64,000 nt of DNA from Demequina flava. Lineage in GTDB: Bacteria; Actinomycetota; Actinomycetes; Actinomycetales; Demequinaceae. Positions 27,225 to 36,578 of the stretch are shown here, one piece after another. Under the pieces are notes generated by a model that did no database searches, was not told where the DNA came from, and saw only the letters and a program-made list of their open reading frames with translations. Made by a program: the position numbers and the translations under genes. The first letter of the stretch is position 1, and every line of letters begins with the position of its first letter. Location: assembly GCF_000975035.1 (NCBI RefSeq), contig NZ_BBRA01000001.1:949184-1013183 (forward strand). Reading direction: 5' to 3'.

Positions 27225-28127
27225 CTAACTGGGCCGAGGCATCAACGTCAGCATCGTGGCCTCGGGCCTGCAGGCGAACCTGATGGGCGCATATGGCGAC
27301 GTTCCCACGCCTGCGGATACGTGCAGCCATGCGCTGTCTTCGCCACCGGGAGCGTCAGGACGAGCTCCGGGCCAGCCGTGCAGACCGGAAGCCCTTGACG
27401 TGTCGAGATCGCAATTTGTGACGAGCGCACCCATGCCCGGCACGCAGACCTGTCCGCCGTGGGTGTGGCCGGCGATCAGGACCTCGGCGCCGTCGCCGCG
27501 CAGGGCACCGAGCGCGCGCAGGTACGGAGCGTGCGTGACGCCGATGCGCAGGTCGCCACGGTCTTTGTCGGGCGCGGGCATCGCGTCACGTTCGAGGTGC
27601 GGGTCGTCCAGCCCCACGAACGACAGCGTCGACCCCATGATCTCGAGCGATCCACGGTCGTTGTTGAGGTTCAGCCAACCAGCGTCCGCCATTCCTGCCG
27701 TGAGGGCCTCAATGTCGTGCTCGGCCTCGTCGCCGCGAACCTTCGTCGGCGACGAGAAGTACGTGAACGGATTCTTCGGTCGCGGCGCGTAGTAGTCATT
27801 CGAGCCGTGCACAAAGACACCGGGAAACTCGAGCAACGGCTCAAGGGCGTTGAGCACGGTCGGAACCGCGTCAATGTCAGCGAGGTTGTCACCGGTATTG
27901 ATCACGAGGTCAGGGCGGAAGGATGCGAGCGAACGCACCCAGGCCGCCTTACGACCCTGACCTGGAGTCATGTGCAAGTCGGAAACGTGCAGGACCCGCA
28001 CGGGCCGCGAGCCCGGCTTCAACACCGGCGCCGAGACCTGGCGAACGGTAAAGGCCTGCGCCTCCGCCAATCCCCATGCCAACGCTCCGGCTGCGACGAC
28101 GCCCGCCGCTGTGACGACGCGCTTCAT
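27225..28127 (-). CDS. Metallophosphoesterase (YkuE-like)
   Basis: A 300-residue protein with an N-terminal membrane or signal-like helix (residues 3-22). The calcineurin-like metal motifs follow: DLHM at about 50, INTGDNLAD at about 75, GSNDYY at about 108, and IAGHTHGGQV near 221, with two-metal site His residues intact. The family hydrolyses phosphomonoesters or diesters, and membrane-linked members act on lipid phosphates. It is 45 bp downstream of the PBP gene and probably cotranscribed. Confidence 0.9.
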   Translation of the reverse strand: MKRVVTAAGVVAAGALAWGLAEAQAFTVRQVSAPVLKPGSRPVRVLHVSDLHMTPGQGRKAAWVRSLASFRPDLVINTGDNLADIDAVPTVLNALEPLLEFPGVFVHGSNDYYAPRPKNPFTYFSSPTKVRGDEAEHDIEALTAGMADAGWLNLNNDRGSLEIMGSTLSFVGLDDPHLERDAMPAPDKDRGDLRIGVTHAPYLRALGALRGDGAEVLIAGHTHGGQVCVPGMGALVTNCDLDTSRASGLHGWPGARPDAPGGEDSAWLHVSAGVGTSPYAPIRFACRPEATMLTLMPRPS

Positions 28128-28172
28128 CGTTCAGCCTTCCTGTCTATGCAACGTTCGTGGGGCTTAAGCCCA

Positions 28173-30833
28173 TCAGTCATCGTCGTTGCGACCGTTGCCG
28201 TTACCATTACCGCCGCCTTCGCCGTCAGGCAAAGGGCACGGCTCGTTGGAGTCTTCGTTCCACCAATCGCTGTCATCGGCACACTGCTCACCATTGTCCT
28301 TGTCGTCGTCCTTCTCCTGCTCGACCCAGCCGTTGGGCGGGTTGGAACTGAATTCAGACGGAGGCCAAGTGCTACCCCAGTAGTCGTCGGGCGCCTTGCT
28401 CTTGTCCCAACCCTCAGGCCAGTTGGTCCACCAGCCCGGGTACTCGTCAGTCGACAGCTGGATCGTAATGGTCGATCCGGGCGTCATCATGGAGCCAGCT
28501 GCGGGCGTCTGCGTCATGACGGTGCCGGCCTCGACGTTAGGCGCAATCACCTTGGAGTCGGAGACCTTCAACAGGAATCCGCCCTCGTTGGACTGCTGGC
28601 GCGCCCACCACTCAGTCGATCCGGTGACGGTCGGGACGCGGACGGGAACACCGTTGAGGATCTCGTCGGTGGGCTCGTCGAAGCCCTGAATCGCTTCGCC
28701 CTCGAGTGCGCGGCTCATGTAGTTCGACCAGGTCGGTCCTGCGATCGTGGAGCCGTACACGTAGTTGTACCAGCGGTCGTTGATCGTCACGAACTGCTGC
28801 TCAACGTCCTCATCGGGGTTGCCCAGCCAGAACACCGAGACCAGCTGCGGCGTGAAGCCCGCGAACCAGGTGTGGGTGTTGTTGTTCGCGGTTCCGGTCT
28901 TACCGGCGGAGGGACGGCCCCCGTCGAGCGGGAAGTACCGGCCCGAGCCCTCCGTCATGACGCCCTGCATCGCGTAGGAAACACCGGTAGCGGTCTCCTC
29001 GGAGATCGCCTGGCGGCAGTCCTGCTGCGGGACGGCAAGCTCGTTGCCCTCGGCGTCGGTGATCGACTTGATCGCCAGCGGCTCACAGTGCACGCCGTCG
29101 TTGGCGAAGGTCTGGTAGACCTCTGCCATCGTCAGCGGCGAGGAGTTCTGCACGCCCAGCACGGAGGACGGCACGAGCTCGAAGTCGGCGCCATCGGCAC
29201 GCTCAAAGCCCAGGGCCTCGGCGGTGTCACGCACGTCGCACAGGTCCAACTGGCTAGCCATCGCTGCGTACGCGGTGTTGATGGAGTCTGCAGTGGCCTG
29301 CATGACTGTCATCTGGCCACGGTTGTCGGAGTCGACGTTGCCGGGCTTCCACTGCTGGTTGACGAGTACGGGGCCTTGGCAGGTCTCAGTCCAGTTCTCA
29401 CTGGTCCATTCCTGCTGCTGACCAGAGACGTACTGGTTGAGTGAGTGGTCTGTTTCCAGCCACTCCGCGAGAATCACGGTCTTGAAGGTCGATCCTGGTG
29501 AGAAGCCCTTGGAGCCGCCCCACTCGCGGTCGACGGCGTAGTTGATCGACGTGGAGTTCTCCGCCTCGGCAGAGGGGTCAAAGACGCGGTTTTGCGCCAT
29601 CGACACGATCTCACCGGTGGAAGGCTCGAGCGCCACCATCGCCATTGCGAAACCATTGGGGTCATCGGCGGGGAGCGAGGCATACAGTTCCTCGTTCGCG
29701 GCGCGCTGCTTATCGATGTCGAGGGTGGTGACGATGTCGAGGCCACCCTTGAGGAGCAGGTCGCGGCCGTTCAGTCCGTCCGAGTTAAAGACCTCGTCCT
29801 TAGCGATCACCTTGGTGACGTAGTCGCAGAAGAAGGGAGCGTCCTGCGAGGCTGCGCATGACGACAGCGGGCGCGAGACGTCGAGGGTGTCCGCAACGGG
29901 CACGGCCTCGTACTCGTCGAATTCTTCCTGCGTGATCATGTCCTGTTCGAGCATGGTGCCCAGCACGGTGTCGCGGCGGGTTTCCGACGCTTCGTAGTTG
30001 TCGGCGCCATCCTCAAACGTGCGCGTGGGGTCCCACTTCGAGGGGTTCTGGGTAATACCAGCGATCGTCGCGGCCTCGACAGCGTTGAGTTCCTTCGCCG
30101 GCTTCGAGAAGTAGTACTGGGCTGCGGCCTCGACGCCATAGATGTTGGGGCCGAACTGCGCGATGTTGAGGTACTGCGCGAGGATCTCTTCCTTCGCGCA
30201 GTCGACCTCCGGCGCGGCGGTGCACTCGTTGCCCAATGAGGCGGTGAGGTTCTCTTCGAGCCCGAGCGCCAGGCGCCACTCGCGAATCTTTCGCGAAAGC
30301 GACACCTCGGTAGCGGCTTCGGCCGCGTCATCGTCGTCCGCGTTCTCCGCGGCGGTGCGCAAGGTGTTCTTCACCAGTTGCTGGGTGAGGGTCGAAGCAC
30401 CGGGAGAGGAGTCGGTCGTGAGGTTGGTCCGCACTGCGGAAACCAGGCCCTCGCCGTCAACCCCGTTGTGCTCCCAGAAGCGCTTGTCCTCAACCGCCAC
30501 GATCGCCATCTGCATCCACGGCGAGATCTCCTCAAGCGGGACCACAATGCGGTTCTGGTCGTAGAACGTCGCGAGCAGGGTGGTGCCGTCGGAAGCGTAG
30601 ATGTTGGACTGCTGAGGCAGGCTGACGTCCTGAAGTTCCGTCGGCAACTCTTCGAAGAGCTCTGCCGTGCCGGAAGCTGCGGAACTCGCGACCGTCGCTG
30701 CAGGCAGCGCGATACCAGCGAGCAAGAAGCCGCCGATGACCGAGAACGCGACGAACATCATCAGCGCGGTCACCAACTGCGTTACGGTCACGCGACCGTC
30801 TCGGCGCGCGTGATCAGACGTGAAAAAACCCAT
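28173..30833 (-). CDS. Bifunctional penicillin-binding protein with PASTA domain
   Basis: An 886-residue class A PBP. It has an N-terminal membrane helix, then a GT51 glycosyltransferase domain (EDKRFWEHNGVDGEG near residue 115, GASTLTQQLVKN near 150). The transpeptidase domain has SxxK (SPGSTFKT, about 444), SxN (SINTAY, about 515) and KTG (AGKTGTA, about 640). A PASTA domain (VPTVTGSTEW...VMTQTPAAGSMMTPGSTITIQLS, about 730-795) and an Asp/Gly/Asn-rich tail follow. It builds and cross-links peptidoglycan. AGGTAGG precedes the ATG. The domain order fits actinobacterial PonA. Confidence 0.95.
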   Translation of the reverse strand: MGFFTSDHARRDGRVTVTQLVTALMMFVAFSVIGGFLLAGIALPAATVASSAASGTAELFEELPTELQDVSLPQQSNIYASDGTTLLATFYDQNRIVVPLEEISPWMQMAIVAVEDKRFWEHNGVDGEGLVSAVRTNLTTDSSPGASTLTQQLVKNTLRTAAENADDDDAAEAATEVSLSRKIREWRLALGLEENLTASLGNECTAAPEVDCAKEEILAQYLNIAQFGPNIYGVEAAAQYYFSKPAKELNAVEAATIAGITQNPSKWDPTRTFEDGADNYEASETRRDTVLGTMLEQDMITQEEFDEYEAVPVADTLDVSRPLSSCAASQDAPFFCDYVTKVIAKDEVFNSDGLNGRDLLLKGGLDIVTTLDIDKQRAANEELYASLPADDPNGFAMAMVALEPSTGEIVSMAQNRVFDPSAEAENSTSINYAVDREWGGSKGFSPGSTFKTVILAEWLETDHSLNQYVSGQQQEWTSENWTETCQGPVLVNQQWKPGNVDSDNRGQMTVMQATADSINTAYAAMASQLDLCDVRDTAEALGFERADGADFELVPSSVLGVQNSSPLTMAEVYQTFANDGVHCEPLAIKSITDAEGNELAVPQQDCRQAISEETATGVSYAMQGVMTEGSGRYFPLDGGRPSAGKTGTANNNTHTWFAGFTPQLVSVFWLGNPDEDVEQQFVTINDRWYNYVYGSTIAGPTWSNYMSRALEGEAIQGFDEPTDEILNGVPVRVPTVTGSTEWWARQQSNEGGFLLKVSDSKVIAPNVEAGTVMTQTPAAGSMMTPGSTITIQLSTDEYPGWWTNWPEGWDKSKAPDDYWGSTWPPSEFSSNPPNGWVEQEKDDDKDNGEQCADDSDWWNEDSNEPCPLPDGEGGGNGNGNGRNDDD

Positions 30834-30897
30834 GAACCTACCTTACGTTGCCCGTGTAACGCTCCACAGCCCCCAAACGTTTCCCACTGGTGCGCGA

Positions 30898-30903
30898 TAC
30901 GCT
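30898..30903 (+). promoter_or_regulatory. -10 element for the leaderless DUF4177-ridA operon
   Basis: TACGCT ends 6 nt before the ATG at 30910; no Shine-Dalgarno sequence is present. Confidence 0.5.
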
Positions 30904-30909
30904 CGTCAC

Positions 30910-31062
30910 ATGACGACCTGGGAATACGCGACTGTGCCGCTGATCGACCACGTGACCAAGCAGATCCTCGACCAATGGGGCGAGGACGGGTGGGAGCTCG
31001 TCCAGGTGATCTCAGGCCCCACGGGAGGCCTGGTGGCCTATCTTAAGCGACCCAAGGCATGA
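30910..31062 (+). CDS. Small DUF4177-like protein
   Basis: A 50-residue protein, MTTWEYATVPLIDHVTKQIL followed by a WGEDGWELVQVI core, the DUF4177 pattern (WEY...NxxGxxGWELV). The function is unknown. It overlaps ridA by 4 bp (ATGA), an arrangement repeated in actinobacteria. The longer in-frame ORF from 30820 runs into the PBP promoter region and is rejected. Confidence 0.8.
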   Translation: MTTWEYATVPLIDHVTKQILDQWGEDGWELVQVISGPTGGLVAYLKRPKA

Positions 31063-31535
31063 GCGCATCGGCCCGTCTTGAGGCCCTAGGGCTCACCCTG
31101 CCGGAGGTCGCTACGCCCGTCGGCACTTACGTGCCCGCAAAGGCGCATGGCGACCTCGTATACACGTCGGGTCAGTTACCGCTCGTCGATGGCGAACTGC
31201 TCGCGGTCGGAGTTGTGGGTCAGCGCTCGGGCGACGTGAGCCCTGAGCGAGCGCTCGAGTGCGCGCGCGCCTGCATCCTCAACGCTTTGGCCGCCGTCGC
31301 GAATGCATCTGGTGGTCTCGACTCGATCGTCTCCATCGTGAAGATCACGGGCTTTGTCGCCTCGGCACCGGGATTCACTGCTCAGCCCGCGGTCATCAAC
31401 GGCGCGAGCGGAGTCCTCGCGGATGTGTTCGGTGAGTCGGGACGCCACGCGCGCTCCGCCGTGGGCGTCGCGTCACTTCCGTTGGGTGCACCCGTAGAGA
31501 TTGAACTGATCGCACAGGTACGCACGCTGGCATAG
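31059..31535 (+). CDS. ridA: RidA-family enamine/imine deaminase
   Basis: A 158-residue RidA-family protein (Rid/YjgF/UK114). Signature regions are VGTYVPAKAHGDLVYTSGQLPL (residues 21-42), GGLDSIVSIVKITGFVASAP, and RSAVGVASLPLGAPVEIELIAQV near the C-terminus. RidA deaminates reactive 2-aminoacrylate-type enamines. The family Arg/Gln/Glu set is partly visible (R139, E150-like). It is the second gene after DUF4177 and is closed by a palindromic hairpin. Confidence 0.9.
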   Translation: MSASARLEALGLTLPEVATPVGTYVPAKAHGDLVYTSGQLPLVDGELLAVGVVGQRSGDVSPERALECARACILNALAAVANASGGLDSIVSIVKITGFVASAPGFTAQPAVINGASGVLADVFGESGRHARSAVGVASLPLGAPVEIELIAQVRTLA

Positions 31536-31546
31536 GGCCGATGCTC

Positions 31547-31572
31547 GGCGCGGCAACGATCGTTGCCGCGCC
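31547..31572. terminator. Perfect 26-bp palindromic terminator between ridA and crp
   Basis: A perfect palindrome (GGCGCGGCAACG/CGTTGCCGCGCC with central AT) followed by TTT on the plus strand, located between convergent ridA and crp. It lies just after a copy of the iterated 9-mer at 31536. Confidence 0.8.
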
Positions 31573-31584
31573 TTTGGAGCAGGT

Positions 31585-32277
31585 CTAGCGGGCGCGGGCT
31601 CGCAGGCGATCGGGCTCGTAGACATCGACGGCACCAATGTGGACGTCGATCCAGCCACGGCTGGCGAAGTCTGCGAGAGCCTTGTTCACGGTTTCACGTG
31701 AAGCGCCCACGAGTTGAGCCAGCTCCTCCTGCGTCAGCCCGTGACGCACCGTCACGTGGCCACGCTCCATGCGTCCAAAGCGCTTGCCCAGGTCCAGAAT
31801 CGCGTTCGCGACGCGCCCTGGGACGTCTGAGAAGACAAGGTCAGCCATCGCGTTCGACAACCGACGGATGCGCTGAGCCAAAGCCCTGTTGAGGTGGTGG
31901 CCCATCTCCAGGTGGTTCTCGAGCCAGTGATCGAGCCCGTCCTTGGGCAGCTCGTACAGCACCGAGTCCTCGACTGTGTGAGCGCGCGCAACAGTGGGGC
32001 CGGGGTCGAAGACCGTGAGCTCGCCGAGCATGTCGCCCACGCCAAGAAGGCCGAGCAAGTTTTCGCGGCCATCGCGGGCGGTGCGGGCCATCTTGACCTT
32101 GCCCTTGACGATGACGTACATCGTCGCGCCCTCTTCGTTCTCGTTGAAGATGATGGTGCCGCGCGGCATCTCACGCCGCGTCATCTCGCTGATCAGCGCC
32201 ATCGCACTGGCAGGATCCATCGTGGCCATGAGCGGAGAGGACCGCAGCAGTTGCTCCTCGCGAGTCATCTCAACCAT
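31585..32277 (-). CDS. Crp/Fnr-family transcriptional regulator (GlxR-like)
   Basis: A 230-residue protein. The N-terminal cyclic-nucleotide-binding beta-roll is IIFNENEEGATMYVIVKGKVKM, then GELTVFDPGPTVARAHTVED, close to the cAMP phosphate cassette. The C-terminal HTH is LTQEELAQLVGASRETVNKALADFASRGWI (about 180-210). Actinobacterial relatives (GlxR/Crp) are global regulators that bind TGTGA-type sites. ATG 32277 has GGAG at 8 nt. Overlaps the upstream hypothetical gene by 8 bp. Confidence 0.93.
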   Translation of the reverse strand: MVEMTREEQLLRSSPLMATMDPASAMALISEMTRREMPRGTIIFNENEEGATMYVIVKGKVKMARTARDGRENLLGLLGVGDMLGELTVFDPGPTVARAHTVEDSVLYELPKDGLDHWLENHLEMGHHLNRALAQRIRRLSNAMADLVFSDVPGRVANAILDLGKRFGRMERGHVTVRHGLTQEELAQLVGASRETVNKALADFASRGWIDVHIGAVDVYEPDRLRARAR

Positions 32278-32671
32278 CGTGGCCGCTCCGTGCGTCCATG
32301 CGATGCTGCTCACCGAGAGCCTTCACCATCTGTGCTGTCACCGTCTCCACATTCCTCGCCACTCGCGTCTCGTACGACTCTAGCCGGGAGTCGAGCGCAG
32401 CGAGGGTCTCGACACTGCTCGGCGTGGCAGATGGCGGCTCAGGCCACACCGCATCGGACAACTCCCCAGAAGTCGGGGCGTCGGCTGCCAACGCTTCCCA
32501 AGCATCGGCCAGACCCAATCGATCAAGTTCCTCAGCATCGGTCAATTGCGCAACCTCGAGGCCCCGGCGCGCCTGCACCAGGCTCCTCCACCAGCGCACG
32601 CGCGCCAACTCGCGCCGCATCTCCTTGCGGCTGTGGCGTAGCTGCGCAACGACAGCATCGGGCGTGGCCAA
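32270..32671 (-). CDS. Helical hypothetical protein, possibly RsiG-like
   Basis: A 133-residue helical protein starting at TTG 32671 behind a strong GGAGGTGA. The N-terminal helix pair has HSRKEMRRELARVRWWRSLV followed by QARRGLEVAQLT. The R-xxx-Q arrangement and length recall the helical-hairpin core of RsiG-family anti-sigma proteins, which bind c-di-GMP in Streptomyces. The full E-x3-S-x2-R-x3-Q-x3-D motif is not complete here (S and D positions differ), so binding is not claimed. It overlaps the Crp gene, so the two are coexpressed. Confidence 0.6.
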   Translation of the reverse strand: MATPDAVVAQLRHSRKEMRRELARVRWWRSLVQARRGLEVAQLTDAEELDRLGLADAWEALAADAPTSGELSDAVWPEPPSATPSSVETLAALDSRLESYETRVARNVETVTAQMVKALGEQHRMDARSGHDG

Positions 32672-32757
32672 CAATCACCTCCGGGCGGGACTGGTGGAGC
32701 ACAACGCTCCAACACAGGCGTTATCGGCCGATGCTGGGCGCCCCTTGAGCGGTCACC

Positions 32758-32763
32758 TAGGGT
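32758..32763 (+). promoter_or_regulatory. -10 element for leaderless nth
   Basis: TAGGGT ends 6 nt before ATG 32770. It favours that start over the earlier ATG at 32764 and the later one at 32809. Confidence 0.45.
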
Positions 32764-32769
32764 ATGTGG

Positions 32770-33468
32770 ATGGCTTCCCGCACCCCGCTGACTGTTGCGA
32801 CAACAGACATGGAGGCGCCGCCGGTGGCGCTGACCCGCCGCGCACGGGCCATTAACCGCGCGCTCGCCGAGGTCTACCCCGATGCGCACTGCGAATTGGA
32901 CTACGAGACGCCGTTCCAGCTCCTGGTTGCCACGGTGCTCAGCGCGCAGTGCACCGACGTGCGGGTGAACCAAGTCACGCCGGGCTTGTTCTCGGTGTAT
33001 CCGGATGCGCCGTCCATGGCCGCAGCCGATCGCGACCGGCTCGAAGCGCTCATCAAGTCCACCGGGTTCTATCGCTCCAAGGCCGAGTCGCTGCTGGGGC
33101 TGTCGGGGGATCTCGTCGAGAAGTACAACGGTGAGGTGCCGGGGCGTTTGAAGGATCTCGTGACGCTGCGCGGCGTGGGACGCAAGACCGCGAACGTGGT
33201 GCTTGGCAACGCCTTCGATGTGCCCGGGATCACGGTGGATACGCACATGGGCCGGCTTGCGCGCCGGCTGGGGCTCACGGTCAACGAGGACCCCGTCGTT
33301 GTGGAACGCGAGCTGATGGCGCTCATTGAGCGTCGCGAGTGGACGCTGTTGTCGCACCGCGTGATCTTCCATGGGCGCAGGCGCTGCAAGGCACGCAAGC
33401 CCGAATGTGGCGCGTGCGAGATCGCGGCACTGTGCCCCAGCGCTCCGGGCGCCAAGGTTCGCGCCTAG
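32770..33468 (+). CDS. nth: Endonuclease III
   Basis: A 232-residue DNA glycosylase/AP lyase of base excision repair, acting on oxidised pyrimidines. The helix-hairpin-helix [17 protein letters not shown] (about 135-150) holds the catalytic Lys. [13 protein letters not shown] holds the catalytic Asp. [17 protein letters not shown] near 205-221 binds the 4Fe-4S cluster. The start is uncertain (32764, 32770 or 32809). It is divergent from the RsiG-like/crp pair and ends at a palindromic element. Confidence 0.94.
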   Translation: MASRTPLTVATTDMEAPPVALTRRARAINRALAEVYPDAHCELDYETPFQLLVATVLSAQCTDVRVNQVTPGLFSVYPDAPSMAAADRDRLEALIKSTGFYRSKAESLLGLSGDLVEKYNGEVPGRLKDLVTLRGVGRKTANVVLGNAFDVPGITVDTHMGRLARRLGLTVNEDPVVVERELMALIERREWTLLSHRVIFHGRRRCKARKPECGACEIAALCPSAPGAKVRA

Positions 33469-33524
33469 CGCGCTTCGCGTGCACTTTCGCGCCCACGCCG
33501 GGCCTTCTCCCGCCGTCTGTGGGC

Positions 33525-33582
33525 CCTAGTAGGACATGAGGGCCACTCGAAGCGATACGAGTGGCCCTCATGTCCTACTAGG
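33525..33582. repeat. Palindromic intergenic element A (25-bp perfect arms)
   Basis: Arms 33525-33549 and 33558-33582 are perfect 25-bp inverted copies with an 8-nt loop. It sits between convergent nth and nhaA and belongs to a family of five (ends near AGTAGGACATGAG). Probably a bidirectional terminator and possibly a REP-like repeat. Confidence 0.85.
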
Positions 33583-33611
33583 ACGCACCGGAGGGGACCC
33601 CGAACGGGCGC

Positions 33612-34994
33612 CTAGGAGTCGGAGCCGCCCTTGGAGCCCTCAGCGTCCGTGGATTCGCCTGGGGCTTCACCGTGCTCTTCGCGGTGCAGCTCCTCAACGT
33701 CGATCACTTCTGCCTTGCGGCCGTGCTTGTTGGCGAGCTGGCGTGCATGCTCTTCCTTGATCGGAGTCGAGCGCTTCGCATACAGATTGCGGTAGTAGCG
33801 GTCACGCCAGACCAGGATGAGCACACCAATCAGTGCGGACGCGAGCGACGCGAACAGCACGGACATCTTTACTTCCTCGACCCGCTCGCCGCTGAATGCG
33901 AGCTCTCCGATCAGGAGCGACACGGTGAAGCCAATACCGGCAAGAGAGCCCATGCCGAGCACGTCCCACCACGACAGGCCTCGGTCGAGTTTGGCCTTCG
34001 TGAACGTTGCGACAAGGAAGGTCGCCAGGAAGATACCGAGCGGTTTACCAATCACCAGACCAGCGGCCACACCCTGTGCAACCGGGTCACTCACAGCGAC
34101 GGAGATGGTCTCGGAGTTGATCGTGACACCCGCAGCGAACAGCGCGAACACCGGCACGGCGACACCGGCGGAGATGGGACGCCACATGTGCTCCCAGTGC
34201 TCGGCCATGCTGTGCTTCTCACCCTTGCGAGCAATCGCGGGCACCATGAGACCCAGCGCCACACCGGCAATCGTGGCGTGCACACCGGAGGCGTGCATCA
34301 TCGCCCAGGCCACCACACCGAGCGGGATCATGATCCACCAGTGCGTAATGCCCTTACGAGCCAGGAAGCCGAACAGCAGGATTACGGCCGCGGAGGCCAG
34401 CAGCCACAGGAAGCTCACGTCATCGGTGAAGAACACGGCGATGATCATGATCGCCAGGAGGTCGTCCACGACTGCGAGGGTCAGCAGGAATGCACGCAGC
34501 GCGGCAGGGAGCCAACGGCCCACCACGGCGAGCACTGCGATTGCGAAGGCGATGTCGGTGGCGGTCGGAACTGCCCATCCGTCCATCGAGCCGCCGTCCT
34601 GCAGGTTCACCACGACGTACAGCGCCGCAGGCACCACCATGCCGCCAACAGCGGCGACGATCGGCACAACGGCCGTCGACGGCTTGCGGAGCTCTCCGGC
34701 GACAATTTCGCGCTTGAGTTCAAGTCCGATGACAAAGAAGAAGATCGCCAGCAGGCCGTCCTTGGCCCACGTGTCCACAGAGAGGTGGAGATGCGCCCAC
34801 TCTGGACCGAACTGGAAGTCCTTGATATCCGTATAGGAGTCCGCCCACGCGGAGTTGGCCCACACGAGCGCGATCACGGTACCGATCAGCAGCAGGATTC
34901 CGCCGGCGCGCTCGGTGCGGAGGATGTCCGCGAGGTTGCGCTCGGTTGACGGTGTGAGTCGCGAGAAAAGTCGCGTGGGGCTGTTGCCGGCCAT
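33612..34994 (-). CDS. nhaA: Na+/H+ antiporter NhaA
   Basis: A 460-residue antiporter with about 12 membrane segments. It exports Na+ in exchange for H+. Visible hallmarks: ALVWANSAWADSY at the first segment, GLELKREIVAGEL at the loop near residue 80, VPTATDIAFAIAVLAVVG, and the ion-binding Asp pair in LTLAVVDDLLAIMIIAVFF (about 160-178). The C-terminal extension is acidic (HREEHGEAPGESTD). It follows glnR by 46 bp on the same strand, so the two may be cotranscribed. ATG 34994 has no clear ribosome binding site. Confidence 0.94.
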   Translation of the reverse strand: MAGNSPTRLFSRLTPSTERNLADILRTERAGGILLLIGTVIALVWANSAWADSYTDIKDFQFGPEWAHLHLSVDTWAKDGLLAIFFFVIGLELKREIVAGELRKPSTAVVPIVAAVGGMVVPAALYVVVNLQDGGSMDGWAVPTATDIAFAIAVLAVVGRWLPAALRAFLLTLAVVDDLLAIMIIAVFFTDDVSFLWLLASAAVILLFGFLARKGITHWWIMIPLGVVAWAMMHASGVHATIAGVALGLMVPAIARKGEKHSMAEHWEHMWRPISAGVAVPVFALFAAGVTINSETISVAVSDPVAQGVAAGLVIGKPLGIFLATFLVATFTKAKLDRGLSWWDVLGMGSLAGIGFTVSLLIGELAFSGERVEEVKMSVLFASLASALIGVLILVWRDRYYRNLYAKRSTPIKEEHARQLANKHGRKAEVIDVEELHREEHGEAPGESTDAEGSKGGSDS

Positions 34995-35040
34995 GGAGAA
35001 CTGGTCCGTTCGCTCGGGGTGCGGGTGAACGGGGTCCAGA

Positions 35041-35772
35041 CTACCTAGACGTGCGGTTGGGTGACGACTCTTTCTTGTCCGTCTTCGCCGCGGGCTTGGG
35101 CGGCGGTGGATCAAAGCGGTAGCCAACGTTGCGCACGGTGCCGATGAGCTGCTCGTGCTCAGCACCCAACTTTGCGCGCAGGCGTCGCACGTGCACGTCC
35201 ACCGTGCGCGTGCCGCCGTAGTAATCGAAGCCCCACACTTCCTGGAGCAGCTGATCGCGCGTGTAAACGCGGCCAGGGTGCTGCATCAGGTACTTCAGGA
35301 GCTCGAACTCCTTGTAGGTGAGGTCGAGGGGGACACCCTTGAGGCGTGCGGTGTAGCCGCCCACGTCAACAGTGAGGTCGCCCTGAGAGAACTCGACTGC
35401 CTTCTCAAGCGGATCTTCCTGATTGGCCCGGCCCATCAGCAGCCGGATGCGCGCCTCAACCTCTGCGGGCACGGCATCTGACAAGACCACGTCATCGGCG
35501 CCCCAGTCGGCGTTCACGATCGACAGTCCGCCCTCACGCAGCACCAGCAACATCGGTGCGGTGACACCCGTCACCTGAACCAACTTGCAGTCGGAGCGAG
35601 CTTGGGCGAGATCGTGCCGGCCGTCCACGATCAAGACGTCAGCATCGAAGGCGTCAAGCATCGCGGTGGGGTCCGGCGGAAGCGCTCTCACGCGGTGCGC
35701 CAGCAATCCGAGCGCGGGCAGGACATCATCCGCCCCATCCGGGGATGGGGTCAGCACCAGTAGGTCTGCCAT
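35041..35772 (-). CDS. glnR: Nitrogen regulator GlnR
   Basis: A 243-residue OmpR/GlnR-type regulator. The N-terminal receiver-like domain [29 protein letters not shown] and [12 protein letters not shown] matches GlnR orthologs. Its phosphoacceptor pocket is atypical (no acidic cluster at the N-end of the fold), as in GlnR, which works without phosphorylation. The DNA-binding domain is [55 protein letters not shown] (about 155-209). GGAGGG is 7 nt upstream of ATG 35772. GlnR controls ammonium assimilation genes. Confidence 0.93.
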   Translation of the reverse strand: MADLLVLTPSPDGADDVLPALGLLAHRVRALPPDPTAMLDAFDADVLIVDGRHDLAQARSDCKLVQVTGVTAPMLLVLREGGLSIVNADWGADDVVLSDAVPAEVEARIRLLMGRANQEDPLEKAVEFSQGDLTVDVGGYTARLKGVPLDLTYKEFELLKYLMQHPGRVYTRDQLLQEVWGFDYYGGTRTVDVHVRRLRAKLGAEHEQLIGTVRNVGYRFDPPPPKPAAKTDKKESSPNRTSR

Positions 35773-35831
35773 CACGTGCCCTCCGTCTTGGGGCTTACTG
35801 TAGCGGCAGGAACTCTGCGACACTAAACCCC

Positions 35832-36566
35832 ATGAATCCCACGACACGTGCGTCGATCACCGCTGTCGCCGCCGCTGTCGTGGCTGGCGCAGGTGTCGCA
35901 GGCACCCGTTGGCTAGCCCTCGGAGTCGCCGTCATCATGGCTTTCATGGCCGTGGGTTGGCCCCGACTTCTCCGTGTCGCACACCCCAAGGTCAGTACCG
36001 GCGTGATCGCGCTCGGTTCGCTGATCTCCCTGGCAGCCGTCGCGCTCGGCCGTAATGAGCCCTTCCTGCGCTACATGGCGGTGGCCCTTGCCGCCATCAC
36101 CATCGCGGCGCTTCTGACGGAGGTCTTCTACCCCAGCCCCCGCGGGCGCGCCGTCACCGCGATTAGCGCCACGGCGGCAGGCGGAGCGATCGCTGCGACC
36201 GGCGCCGCCTGGGTAGCCGTGAACCGCACGGCGGGCGCGGAGGACCTGGTCGTGGCAGCCGCAGCATCGCTGGCCGTCGCAGCCGTGGCATCGGTCCTGA
36301 CCCGTAGCGGCAACGTCAACGGCATCCTTGCGCTCATCGCGGGCCTCATCACGGGATCCGCGCTCGGTTTCCTGTTCACCTCGATGCCTTGGTACGCGGG
36401 GGCACTCGTCGGCGTCGTCGCCGGCGGCGCGGTCGTCGTGATGAACGAACTATCGCGCCGTGAACCGCGCCCCATCGACGCATGGGCGGGAATAGCCTCG
36501 GGCGTCACCCCTGTTCTGGCTTCAGGAGTACTCGTCTATGTGGGCGGCGTCCTCCTCGTCGGATAG
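35832..36566 (+). CDS. Polytopic membrane protein, unknown function
   Basis: A 244-residue Ala-rich protein with about seven or eight hydrophobic segments and short charged loops, ending in [19 protein letters not shown]. There is no signal sequence or enzymatic motif. It starts a three-gene plus-strand set with a thioredoxin-like protein (12 bp downstream) and a DUF4395 protein, divergent from glnR. TACTGT at 35797 is a possible -10. Confidence 0.75.
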   Translation: MNPTTRASITAVAAAVVAGAGVAGTRWLALGVAVIMAFMAVGWPRLLRVAHPKVSTGVIALGSLISLAAVALGRNEPFLRYMAVALAAITIAALLTEVFYPSPRGRAVTAISATAAGGAIAATGAAWVAVNRTAGAEDLVVAAAASLAVAAVASVLTRSGNVNGILALIAGLITGSALGFLFTSMPWYAGALVGVVAGGAVVVMNELSRREPRPIDAWAGIASGVTPVLASGVLVYVGGVLLVG

Positions 36567-36578
36567 GTAGGACTCATC

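Noticed and set aside
27459-29444. 661-codon plus-strand frame across the metallophosphoesterase and PBP genes
   Set aside because: Crosses two well-supported minus-strand genes and has no recognisable motif; a shadow of their codon use.
33672-34949. 425-codon plus-strand frame opposite nhaA
   Set aside because: His/Arg/Gln-rich shadow of a membrane protein gene; no family resemblance.
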